Origin: JBDSKH01 sp050245915
Lineage (GTDB): Bacteria > Actinomycetota > Actinomycetes > Actinomycetales > Microbacteriaceae
Assembly (NCBI GenBank): GCA_050245915.1
Contig: JBFWWZ010000007.1
Coordinates: 23,485 to 87,484, forward strand
Length of the DNA: 64,000 bases
Reading direction: 5' to 3'
The notes under the pieces are model-generated. The model made no database searches. It was not told the origin of the DNA and saw nothing but the letters and a program-made list of their open reading frames with translations. Numbering within the stretch: the stretch's first letter is position 1; each line of letters starts with the position of its first letter. A program made the translations under genes and the position numbers. Positions 25,565 through 32,752 of the stretch are shown piece by piece.

Positions 25565-27081
25565 CAGAAGAGTCCCTTCGGGGCGGCGGGAAGGCCCGCG
25601 GCGATCACGTTCAGCTCGCCGACCTCGGCGGCGGTCAGCTCGGGCAGCCGCTCGGCGAGGGCGAGGAACCGCTCGATCTCGGCGGCGTCGAGCACCGGCT
25701 CGGCCAGCATCCGGAACTTGCGGATGTAGTCGGCCCGCGCGAACGGCCGCTTGCCGAGCGGGTGGGCGTCGGCGACCGCGATCTCGTCGACGATGCGCTC
25801 GCCGTTCGCGAGCTCGATCTCGACCCTGCCCCCGAATGCCTTCTCGGTGAGGTCGTTCGAGTGGTAGCGGCGGGTCCACTCCGCGTCCTCGACGGTGGTG
25901 ACCTTGTGCCACAGCTCGACCGTGTCGGGGCGCTGCGCGCGTTCGGGAGCGTACGACCTCTCGTGATCCCAGGCGCCGTCCTGCAGCGCGACCGTGAAGA
26001 TGTACGGGATCGAGTGGTCGAGGGTCTCGCGGCTCGCGGTCGGGTCGTACTTCTGCGGGTCGTTGGCGCCGGAGCCGATCACGTAGTGGGTGTGGTGGCT
26101 GGTGTGCAGCACGATGCTCGCGATGTTCGCCGGGTCGCGCAGCTCGGGGTGCGCCTCGCCGAGCGCGCGCGCGAGGTCGATCCAGGCCTGCGCCTGGTAC
26201 TCGGCCGAGTGCTCTTTCGTGTACGTGTCCAGGATGCCGCGCTTGGCTTCGCCGCGCTCGGGCAGCGGCACCTCGTACCGGCCCTCGGGCCCGTCGAGCA
26301 GCCAGGCGATCACGCCGTCCTCCCCCTCCCAGATCGGGCTGGGACTGGTCTGTCCCCGCATCGCGCGGTCGACGGCCTCGACGGCCATCTTGCCGGCGAA
26401 CGCGGGGGCGGATGCCTTCCAGGTCGAGATCTCGCCCTTGCGCGACTGCCGGGTCGCCGTCGTGGTGTGCAGGGCCTGGCCGATCGCCTGGTAGATCGTC
26501 TCCACATCCAGCCCGAGCAGGGTGCCGATGCCGGCCGCCGCCGACGGGCCGAGGTGCGCGACGTGGTCGATCTTGTGGGCGTGCAGCGAGATCGCCTTCA
26601 CCAGGTCGACCTGGATCTCGTACCCGGTGGCGATGCCGCGCACCAGCGCCGCACCGTCTGTGCCGGCATGCTGCGCCACCGCGAGGATCGGCGGGATGTT
26701 GTCGCCCGGGTGCGAGTACTCCGCCGCCAGGAACGTGTCGTGGTAGTCGAGCTCACGCACGGCGACCCCGTTCGCGTACGCCGCCCACTCGGGGCTGTAC
26801 CGGCCCTCGATGCCGAACACGGTCGCCCCCCGGTGATCGAGCCTGTCGAGATCCGAGACCGCATGCGCCTCCGCCTGCCCCCGCGCCGCGACGACGGGCG
26901 CCCGCTTCAGCGACGCCACCGCGACGGAGGCATTGTCGATGACCCGGTTGATGATCATCTCCACGACCTCGGGGTCGACGGCGACGGGGTCGGCCGCCAC
27001 CTCCGCGATCTTCCAGGCGAGCTGCTGCTCGCGCGGCAGCTCTTCCGAGCTCTTGTACGTGCGGACGGGGTGGAGCTTCAC
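25564..27081 (-). CDS. prpD: 2-methylcitrate dehydratase
   Basis: Dehydrates 2-methylcitrate to methylaconitate in propionate breakdown. The 505-residue protein is a MmgE/PrpD family member: conserved YANGVAVRELDYHDTF, SHPGDNIPPILAVAQ, TATRQSRKGEISTWK and KEHSAEYQAQAWIDLA. The GTG start overlaps the GntR stop (GTGA). A copy of the dispersed 22-bp repeat lies inside the coding frame at 26832-26853, encoding part of SDLDRLDHRG. Confidence 0.94.
   Translation of the reverse strand: MKLHPVRTYKSSEELPREQQLAWKIAEVAADPVAVDPEVVEMIINRVIDNASVAVASLKRAPVVAARGQAEAHAVSDLDRLDHRGATVFGIEGRYSPEWAAYANGVAVRELDYHDTFLAAEYSHPGDNIPPILAVAQHAGTDGAALVRGIATGYEIQVDLVKAISLHAHKIDHVAHLGPSAAAGIGTLLGLDVETIYQAIGQALHTTTATRQSRKGEISTWKASAPAFAGKMAVEAVDRAMRGQTSPSPIWEGEDGVIAWLLDGPEGRYEVPLPERGEAKRGILDTYTKEHSAEYQAQAWIDLARALGEAHPELRDPANIASIVLHTSHHTHYVIGSGANDPQKYDPTASRETLDHSIPYIFTVALQDGAWDHERSYAPERAQRPDTVELWHKVTTVEDAEWTRRYHSNDLTEKAFGGRVEIELANGERIVDEIAVADAHPLGKRPFARADYIRKFRMLAEPVLDAAEIERFLALAERLPELTAAEVGELNVIAAGLPAAPKGLF
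26832..26853 (-). repeat. Dispersed 22-bp repeat, copy in prpD
   Basis: GGTGATCGAGCCTGTCGAGATC on the plus strand has 20 of 22 positions in common with the copy at 60722 and is the reverse complement of the copies at 28676 and 58183. It is read in frame as part of prpD. Confidence 0.65.
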
Positions 27082-27734
27082 GAGATGCCTTTCTGGCGTT
27101 CGGGGGCGGCGAGGGCCGCGACGATGCTCGTCAGCGACGCCCGCAGGTGGACGGAGGTGGCGGATGCGGCGAGCGCCTCGTCGCCGTCGCGGATCGCCTC
27201 GCAGATGAGGCGGTGCTCGTCGGCGGCGCGCAGCAGGCGCTGCGGGTTGTCGGCGGCGAAGCGGCGGGCGCGGGCGAGGTGGGTGCGGACGCCGTCGAGG
27301 GCGGAGCGGATCGCGGCGTTGCCGACGGCGGTGTCGATCGCGTCGTCGAACCGGGCGATCACCGCGTAGTAGGCGTCGACGCCGGCGGAGTTCAGGGTGT
27401 CGGCGGCGTGGGCGAACTCGGCGGCGAGCTCCGCGAACACCGCGGGCTCGCGGCGGCGGGCGGCGAGCCGCGCGGCCTGCACCTCGAGCGCTTCGCGCAG
27501 CTCGAACAGCTCGGCGACGCTCTCCGCCGACACCTCGGGGACGACACCGGTGCGACCGCGGCTGGTGTCGACGAGTCCCTCGAGCGCGAGCCGGGCGAGG
27601 GCGGCGCGCAGCGGGGTGCGGCTGACGCCGAGTCGCTCGGCCAGGTCGATCTCGCTGAGCGCCGTGCCGGCGGGCAGCTTGCCGCCGACGATCTCGTCGC
27701 GGAGCACCCGATAGGCGCGGTCGCTGGCTCGCAT
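27078..27734 (-). CDS. GntR-family regulator of the methylcitrate operon
   Basis: A 218-residue FCD-class GntR protein with the winged HTH ALSEIDLAERLGVSRTPLRA (about residues 24-43) and a C-terminal all-helical ligand domain (FELREALEVQAARL, FDDAIDTAVGNA, EHRLICEAIRDGD). It is the first gene of prp and overlaps prpD by four bases, so it controls the operon it belongs to. TGTATACA and TGTATTCA in the divergent gap are its probable sites. The effector may be propionyl-CoA or a methylcitrate intermediate (inference). Confidence 0.88.
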   Translation of the reverse strand: MRASDRAYRVLRDEIVGGKLPAGTALSEIDLAERLGVSRTPLRAALARLALEGLVDTSRGRTGVVPEVSAESVAELFELREALEVQAARLAARRREPAVFAELAAEFAHAADTLNSAGVDAYYAVIARFDDAIDTAVGNAAIRSALDGVRTHLARARRFAADNPQRLLRAADEHRLICEAIRDGDEALAASATSVHLRASLTSIVAALAAPERQKGIS

Positions 27735-27742
27735 CCGTCAAT

Positions 27743-27802
27743 TGTATACAGAACGACCCTTGCGCCGCGCGGTACGGCGAGAATGCCCCTGTTCTGTATT
27801 CA
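27743..27802. promoter_or_regulatory. Paired GntR operators between prp and SDR genes
   Basis: TGTATACA (27743-27750) and TGTATTCA (27795-27802) are embedded in perfect 9-base inverted arms ATACAGAAC (27746-27754) and GTTCTGTAT (27791-27799), 45 bp centre to centre. One lies 9 bases from the GntR start, the other just ahead of the TAGGCT -10 box (27813-27818) of the SDR gene. Binding at both could form a loop and silence both directions. Confidence 0.65.
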
Positions 27803-27824
27803 GAGGCCGGGTTAGGCTGCCGCC

Positions 27825-28586
27825 ATGCACATCGACGCGACGACCGCGCTGGTCACCGGCGCAGCATCCGGACTGGGGGCCGCCACCGCCGCCCTGCTCG
27901 CCGAACGGGGCGCCCACGTGATCGGCCTCGACCTGGCGGCGGCGATCGACAAGACCGACGGGGCCGACGGCGTGCACCTCGTCGCCGCCGACGTCACGAG
28001 CGCTGCCGACGTGCAGGCGGCGCTCGACGGCATCCCGGCGGACGCTCCCCCGCTGCGCATCGTCATCAACTGCGCGGGCATCGCGCCCGCCCGGCGCATC
28101 CTGTCGAGCAAAGGCATCCACGAGCTGGAGCTCTTCGAGAAGACGATCGCGGTGAACCTCGTCGGCACCTTCAACGTGCTGCGGCTCGCGGCGGCGGTCA
28201 TCGCCGAGCAGCCCGCGGCGGATGATGACGGCCAGCGCGGCGTCATCGTCAACACCGCGTCGGTCGCCGCCTTCGAGGGCCAGATCGGGCAGATCGCCTA
28301 CTCGGCATCGAAAGGCGGCGTGGCCGGGATGACGGTGCCGGCCGCACGCGACCTGGCGCGTTCCGGCATCCGGGTCAACACCATCGCGCCCGGCATCGTC
28401 GACACCCCGCTGCTCGCCGCACTCGGGCCGGAGGTGAACGCATCGCTCGCCGCGGGGGTGCCGTTCCCCGCCCGGCTCGCCCGCCCGGACGAATACGCGC
28501 AGCTGGTCGCGATGATCGTCGAGCACGACTACCTGAACGGCGAGACCATCCGGATGGACGGGGCGCTGCGCATGGCGCCGCAGTAG
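27825..28586 (+). CDS. Short-chain dehydrogenase (3-hydroxyacyl-CoA dehydrogenase type)
   Basis: A 253-residue classical SDR. The NAD-binding TGAASGLGAATAAL motif, the NCAGIAPA segment, the serine in NTASVAAFEG and the YSASKGG active site are all intact, and the C-terminal GETIRMDGALRM is typical. The insertion after the NAG motif and the PAARDLARSGIRVNTIAPG stretch resemble type II 3-hydroxyacyl-CoA dehydrogenases. Divergent from the prp regulator and sharing its operators, it may serve branched or odd-chain acyl-CoA oxidation that yields propionyl-CoA. The ATG lies 6 bases after TAGGCT. Confidence 0.85.
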   Translation: MHIDATTALVTGAASGLGAATAALLAERGAHVIGLDLAAAIDKTDGADGVHLVAADVTSAADVQAALDGIPADAPPLRIVINCAGIAPARRILSSKGIHELELFEKTIAVNLVGTFNVLRLAAAVIAEQPAADDDGQRGVIVNTASVAAFEGQIGQIAYSASKGGVAGMTVPAARDLARSGIRVNTIAPGIVDTPLLAALGPEVNASLAAGVPFPARLARPDEYAQLVAMIVEHDYLNGETIRMDGALRMAPQ

Positions 28587-28594
28587 CGAGTCGG

Positions 28595-28670
28595 TGGAGC
28601 CACCTGTGGGAATCGAACCCACGACCTATTCATTACGAGTGAATCGCTCTGCCAACTGAGCTAAGGCGGC
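28595..28670 (-). tRNA. tRNA-Thr (anticodon CGT)
   Basis: A complete 76-base cloverleaf including an encoded CCA. Acceptor GCCGCCT pairs with AGGTGGC, the anticodon stem ATTCA/TGAAT holds loop CTCGTAA (anticodon CGU, reading ACG), and the T arm GTGGG-TTCGAAT-CCCAC is perfect. A copy of the dispersed repeat starts 6 bases upstream of the tRNA 5' end. Confidence 0.96.
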
Positions 28671-28675
28671 GGCGT

Positions 28676-28697
28676 GGCCTCGACAGGCGCGACCACC
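28676..28697 (+). repeat. Dispersed 22-bp repeat next to tRNA-Thr
   Basis: GGCCTCGACAGGCGCGACCACC differs at two or three positions from the copy at 58183. It lies between tRNA-Thr and the TetR gene, transcribed toward neither. Confidence 0.6.
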
Positions 28698-28714
28698 GCA
28701 GAATCATATCCGAC

Positions 28715-29362
28715 TCAGCGACGCACCGAGGCCGCGATGAGGCCCGGCAACTGGTCCAACGCCTCGTGCAGTCGGTCGATGAGGGTGCCGTGCTCGCCGT
28801 TGTCCTCCATCCAGGTGAGCCAGGCGTGGCGCATGCCGGCGATGGCGGTGAACGAGGTGAGGCGGGCGCGGCGGGTGAGCTCCTGCGGGTCGGAGGCGAG
28901 CTGGGGATGCTCGTCGAGCAGGCGCCGCCGCACCAGATCGGTGACGTCCGCCTCGAACCGGTGGATGCTGGCCCAGCGTTTCGCCGCCAGCTCGGGGCTC
29001 GTCTTCATGACGCTGCGACGCAGCAGCACGAGGTCAGAGTCCTGCAGCGACGCGGTCACGCTCTCGGAGAAGACGTCGGCGAGTGCCGTCAGGATCGGCG
29101 AACGGTCGGCGATGAACGCGGCCTGTGCCTCGGCGGACGGCAGCTCGGGGCTGTCGCCGACGATCGCCTCCTCCTTGGACGCGAAGTAGTTGAAGAAGGT
29201 GCGGGGCGAGATGTCGGCGATGCGCGCGATCTCGTCGACGGTGGTGCCATCCAGCCCGCGCTCACGCACCATCTCGATGGCCGCGACCTGGATCGCGCGC
29301 CGAGTGGCCAAGCGCTTGCGTTCGCGCAGGCCGGGCGCCTCGTCCACCGCGGGGTCGGTCAT
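28715..29362 (-). CDS. TetR-family regulator
   Basis: A 215-residue repressor. The N-terminal TetR HTH is clear (RAIQVAAIEMVRERGLDGTT, then VDEIARIADISPRTFFNYF, about residues 22-60); the ligand-binding half is not assignable. It stands alone between tRNA-Thr and the hydrolase operon, so it may regulate itself and the tripeptidase-like hydrolase or a distant exporter. The ATG at 29362 was taken instead of an upstream start because the operator lies right before it. Confidence 0.85.
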   Translation of the reverse strand: MTDPAVDEAPGLRERKRLATRRAIQVAAIEMVRERGLDGTTVDEIARIADISPRTFFNYFASKEEAIVGDSPELPSAEAQAAFIADRSPILTALADVFSESVTASLQDSDLVLLRRSVMKTSPELAAKRWASIHRFEADVTDLVRRRLLDEHPQLASDPQELTRRARLTSFTAIAGMRHAWLTWMEDNGEHGTLIDRLHEALDQLPGLIAASVRR

Positions 29363-29372
29363 GCCTTCATTC

Positions 29373-29394
29373 TTGCATAGAGTGCAATTTTGCA
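29373..29394 (-). promoter_or_regulatory. TetR operator with three TTGCA half-sites
   Basis: TTGCA-N5-TGCAA (29373-29387) and TGCAA-TT-TTGCA (29383-29394) overlap in the 11-32 bases before the TetR start codon. Perfect arms and this position are typical of an autoregulatory TetR operator. Confidence 0.6.
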
Positions 29395-29432
29395 CCGCCC
29401 CGCCCGGGGTGACACGCCCTGGGAGACGCGCC

Positions 29433-30959
29433 TCAGCAGTCGGGGTCGGTATCCGGAACCGTGCCGTCGATGAAGTACGCGTCGACCGCGTCGTTCACGC
29501 AGTCGTTCGACTTGTTGTACGCGGTGTGACCCTCGCCGGTGTAGGTGATGAGGTGCCCGTTCTCGAGCTCGTCCGCGAGCGCCTGGGCCCACACGTACGG
29601 CGTCGCGGGGTCGTTCGTGGTCCCCACCACCAGGATGTCGGCGGAGCCGGCTGCCGTGATCGGCTCGCGATCGCGGGTGGGCGGGAACGGCCACCCGGCG
29701 CAGGTGGTGCCGCCGTAGGCCATCCACGGACCGAACACCGGCGCCTCGGCCGCGAGCTGCGCCGCCTCGGCGCGCATCGTGGTCACGTCGGCGCCGCCCT
29801 GGTAGTCGAGGCAGTTGATCGACAGGAACGCCTCGGTGGAGTTGCTGGCGAACGTGCCGTCGGCGTTGCGCTCGTTGTAGCTGTCGGCGAGCAGGAACCC
29901 GACCCGTGTCTCGCCCTTCATCACCTCGTCGAACAGCTGGTCGAGGTAGGGCCAGTTGTCCTGGTTGTAGAGCGGCAGGATCGTCGCCGAGAACATGGCG
30001 CTGACGCCGAACTGGCGGCCGTCCTCACCGGGCAGCGGGTCGGCCGAGACCTGCTCGAAGATCTGCGCGATGCGGGTGAGGCCTTGCTCGACCGAGGTGA
30101 ACGGGCACTCGTCGTGCGAGACGCAGTCGGCGAGGTACGCGGCGAGCGCGCTGTCGAACCCCTTGGCCTGGGTGAGGGTCACGTCGAAATCCGTGGTGGC
30201 GGGATCGATGGCGCCGTCGAGCACGAGCCGCCCCGTCTTCTGCGGGTAGAGCTCGGCATAGGTGGCACCGAGGAACGTCCCGTACGAGTAGCCGAGGTAG
30301 GTGAGCTTCTCGTCGCCGAGCACTGCGCGCAGCAGGTCCATGTCGCGGGCGGCGCTGACCGTGTCGACGTATTGCAGCACGGGGCCGGTGTACTTCAGGC
30401 ATTCGGCGCCGAACTGCGCGTTGGCCGCCTCGACGTTCGCGATCCATTCGTCGCTGCCGACCACGCCCGGGATGATGTCGTAGAGGAAATGGTCGAGGTA
30501 GGACGGGTCGTCGTAGCAGGTGACCGGGGTCGAGCGCCCCACCCCGCGCGGGTCGAACCCGATGATGTCGTAGCTGCGCTGCAGGCGGTCGCTCACCGCG
30601 TAGTCGACGCTGTCGAGGATGAAGTCGTAGCCCGAACCGCCCGGCCCGCCGGGGTTCACCAGCAGCGACCCCAGCTTGGTGCCGGTGGCCGGGTGCCGCA
30701 CGAGCGCGAGCTCGATGCCGGCAGCCGCGGGGTCGTCCCAGTTCATGGGCGCCTCGGCGGTGGTGCACAGCATCCCGTCGCCGCATCGCGACCAGACCAG
30801 CGTCTGCGAGTAGAACGGCTGCAGCTCTGCCGAGACCTGCTCGCCCGTCGGGGTGGAGGTGGTGCTGGGGCGCGGCGGCAGGAACCACGAGACGCACCCG
30901 CTGAGCAGCAGCGCGACCCCGGATGCGACGGCGACGACGACGATCAGGCGGCGGCTCAT
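29433..30959 (-). CDS. Lipoprotein alpha/beta hydrolase, tripeptidyl aminopeptidase type
   Basis: A 508-residue secreted esterase/peptidase. The signal peptide ends in the lipobox LLLSGC (Cys22). The hydrolase core shows NPGGPGGSGYDF (oxyanion region), FDPRGVGRST, the nucleophile GYSYGTFLGATYAE, the Asp in GTTNDPATPY and the His in GEGHTAYNKSN, with a TAP-like C-terminal domain. This matches the SlpD/SlpE tripeptidyl aminopeptidases of Streptomyces and related mycobacterial esterases. It is last in the topA-tmk-holB operon, overlapping holB by four bases. Confidence 0.9.
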   Translation of the reverse strand: MSRRLIVVVAVASGVALLLSGCVSWFLPPRPSTTSTPTGEQVSAELQPFYSQTLVWSRCGDGMLCTTAEAPMNWDDPAAAGIELALVRHPATGTKLGSLLVNPGGPGGSGYDFILDSVDYAVSDRLQRSYDIIGFDPRGVGRSTPVTCYDDPSYLDHFLYDIIPGVVGSDEWIANVEAANAQFGAECLKYTGPVLQYVDTVSAARDMDLLRAVLGDEKLTYLGYSYGTFLGATYAELYPQKTGRLVLDGAIDPATTDFDVTLTQAKGFDSALAAYLADCVSHDECPFTSVEQGLTRIAQIFEQVSADPLPGEDGRQFGVSAMFSATILPLYNQDNWPYLDQLFDEVMKGETRVGFLLADSYNERNADGTFASNSTEAFLSINCLDYQGGADVTTMRAEAAQLAAEAPVFGPWMAYGGTTCAGWPFPPTRDREPITAAGSADILVVGTTNDPATPYVWAQALADELENGHLITYTGEGHTAYNKSNDCVNDAVDAYFIDGTVPDTDPDC

Positions 30960-32089
30960 GCGGCAGAGTCTCTCACGGCGCTGACCAGCATCGCCTCCAG
31001 CGCCAGCGCCGGCGCCACGTTCCCCTCGATGCGCTCGCGGGCGGTGGCGATCGCCTCCAGGGTCTCGAGTGTGCGGTCGGGAGTGGAGGCGGCGGCGGCC
31101 TGCGCGAGCTGCGGGTAGATCGCCAGATTGACCGGCTCCGTCTGCGCCCCGAGCTGCAGCAGCAGGATGTCGCGGTACAGCGAGAGCAGGTCGACCAGGA
31201 TGCGGTCGATCCCGTCGCGCAGGCTGCGGGTGGCGCGGCGCTTCTGATCGTCTTCGAGCGCCTTCAGCTGCGACCGCAGGCCGGGGGGTACGGCTCCGCC
31301 CGGTTCGATTCCGAGTGAGCGGAGCGCGCGGTCGCGCTCTTCCGCGTCGTGCTCCTCGGTGAACGCGCTGGCGTCAGCGGTGGCGACGGCGACCAGCTCG
31401 GCGGCGGCGAGCACCGCGCCGGACACGCTGCGGATCCCAAGTGCCAGCTCGAGCGTGCGCCGGCGCCGTTCGCGGGCTTCGTCGTTGGTGGCGAGCCGGT
31501 GCGCCATACCGATGTGCGACTGGGCTTCGCGGGCGGCACGGGTGGCGTCGGGGAGGCTGACCCCGTCACGGCGCGCGATCAGCTCGGCGACCTCGTCGAC
31601 GCCCGGGATGCGCAGCCGCACCGCGCGAACCCGCGACCGGATCGTCGGGATGAGGTCGGCTTCGCTCGGAGCGCACAGGATCCAGACGGTGCGCGGTGGC
31701 GGCTCTTCGAGTGCCTTCAGCAGCACGTTGGAGGTGCGCTCGGTCATGCGGTCGGCATCCTCGATGACCATCACGCGGTACCGGCCGACGGAGGGCGAGT
31801 ACTGGCTGGCGGCGACCAGCTGCCGCACCTCGTCGATGGTGATGGTGACGCGGTCGGTGCTCAGGATGCCGAGGTCGGGGTGGGTGCGCGCCCGCACCTG
31901 CGCCTCGGTGGCGGCTTCGTCGCCGGGCCGGGCGATGAGGGCGGCGGCGAACGCGTAGGCGAGGATCGAGCGGCCCGATCCGGGCGGGCCGGTGATCAAC
32001 CAGGAGTGGGTCATGCCGTCGTCGTCGGACGCTGCGGCGCGCATGATGGCGATCGCCTCCGCCTGACCGGTCAGGTCATCCCATGCCAT
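30956..32089 (-). CDS. holB: DNA polymerase III, delta' subunit
   Basis: Clamp-loader subunit of 377 residues. It has the RFC-like AAA+ fold: WDDLTGQAEAI at the start, a degenerate P-loop GPPGSGRS with Arg in place of the catalytic Lys, the sensor region MVIEDADRMTERTSN and the SRC-equivalent TIRSRVRAVRL. The degenerate ATP site is normal for delta', which does not hydrolyse ATP. A GGGAGG ribosome site precedes the ATG; tmk ends 23 bases upstream. Confidence 0.92.
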   Translation of the reverse strand: MAWDDLTGQAEAIAIMRAAASDDDGMTHSWLITGPPGSGRSILAYAFAAALIARPGDEAATEAQVRARTHPDLGILSTDRVTITIDEVRQLVAASQYSPSVGRYRVMVIEDADRMTERTSNVLLKALEEPPPRTVWILCAPSEADLIPTIRSRVRAVRLRIPGVDEVAELIARRDGVSLPDATRAAREAQSHIGMAHRLATNDEARERRRRTLELALGIRSVSGAVLAAAELVAVATADASAFTEEHDAEERDRALRSLGIEPGGAVPPGLRSQLKALEDDQKRRATRSLRDGIDRILVDLLSLYRDILLLQLGAQTEPVNLAIYPQLAQAAAASTPDRTLETLEAIATARERIEGNVAPALALEAMLVSAVRDSAA

Positions 32090-32112
32090 GCGCCGTGCCT
32101 CCCGGTCAGAAT

Positions 32113-32748
32113 CTAACCGAGCAGGGGCGACACCCGGTCGCGGATGCGCTGCGCGAGCTCGTCGACGGGGAGGGTGGCGTCGAGGACGAGGAACCGCTCG
32201 GGTTCGGCAGCGGCGAGGTCGAGGTATGCGGCGCGCACGCGGGCGTGGAAGTCGTCGCCCTCTGCCTCGAGCCGGTCGTATCGGGTGCGCGATTCATCCA
32301 GTCGCACCCGGCCGATGCTCTCGTCGAGGTCGAGCAGCACGGTGAGGTGCGGCAGCAGGCCCTCGGTGGCCCAGAGCGACAGGTCGCGCACCTCGGTCGG
32401 GTCGAGCACGCGGCCGGCGCCCTGGTAGGCGACGGAGGAGTCGAGGTACCTGTCTTGGATGACGATGTCGCCGCGTTCCAGCGCGGGACGCACGACGGTG
32501 GCGATGTTGTGGGCGCGGTCGGCGGCGTAGAGCAGCGCCTCGGCGCGCGGGGCGATGTGCCCCCGGTGGTGCAGCACGGTCTCCCGTACCTGCAGCCCGA
32601 CCTCGGTTCCGCCGGGTTCGCGGCTGTGCACGACGGTGCGACCCTGCGCCGCGAGCCAATCGGTGAGCAGCGCCGACTGCGTCGATTTGCCCGAACCGTC
32701 TCCGCCTTCGAAGGTGAGGAAGAGGCCGGTGCCCGGCTGAGCTGGCAC
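32113..32748 (-). CDS. tmk: Thymidylate kinase
   Basis: Phosphorylates dTMP to dTDP. The 211-residue protein has the P-loop FEGGDGSGKSTQ, the substrate-binding DR(Y) motif in IQDRYLDSSVAYQG and the lid REPGGTEVG. The GTG start lies four bases after the topA stop. The order topA-tmk-holB is a conserved actinobacterial replication neighbourhood. Confidence 0.94.
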   Translation of the reverse strand: MPAQPGTGLFLTFEGGDGSGKSTQSALLTDWLAAQGRTVVHSREPGGTEVGLQVRETVLHHRGHIAPRAEALLYAADRAHNIATVVRPALERGDIVIQDRYLDSSVAYQGAGRVLDPTEVRDLSLWATEGLLPHLTVLLDLDESIGRVRLDESRTRYDRLEAEGDDFHARVRAAYLDLAAAEPERFLVLDATLPVDELAQRIRDRVSPLLG

Positions 32749-32752
32749 GGGG

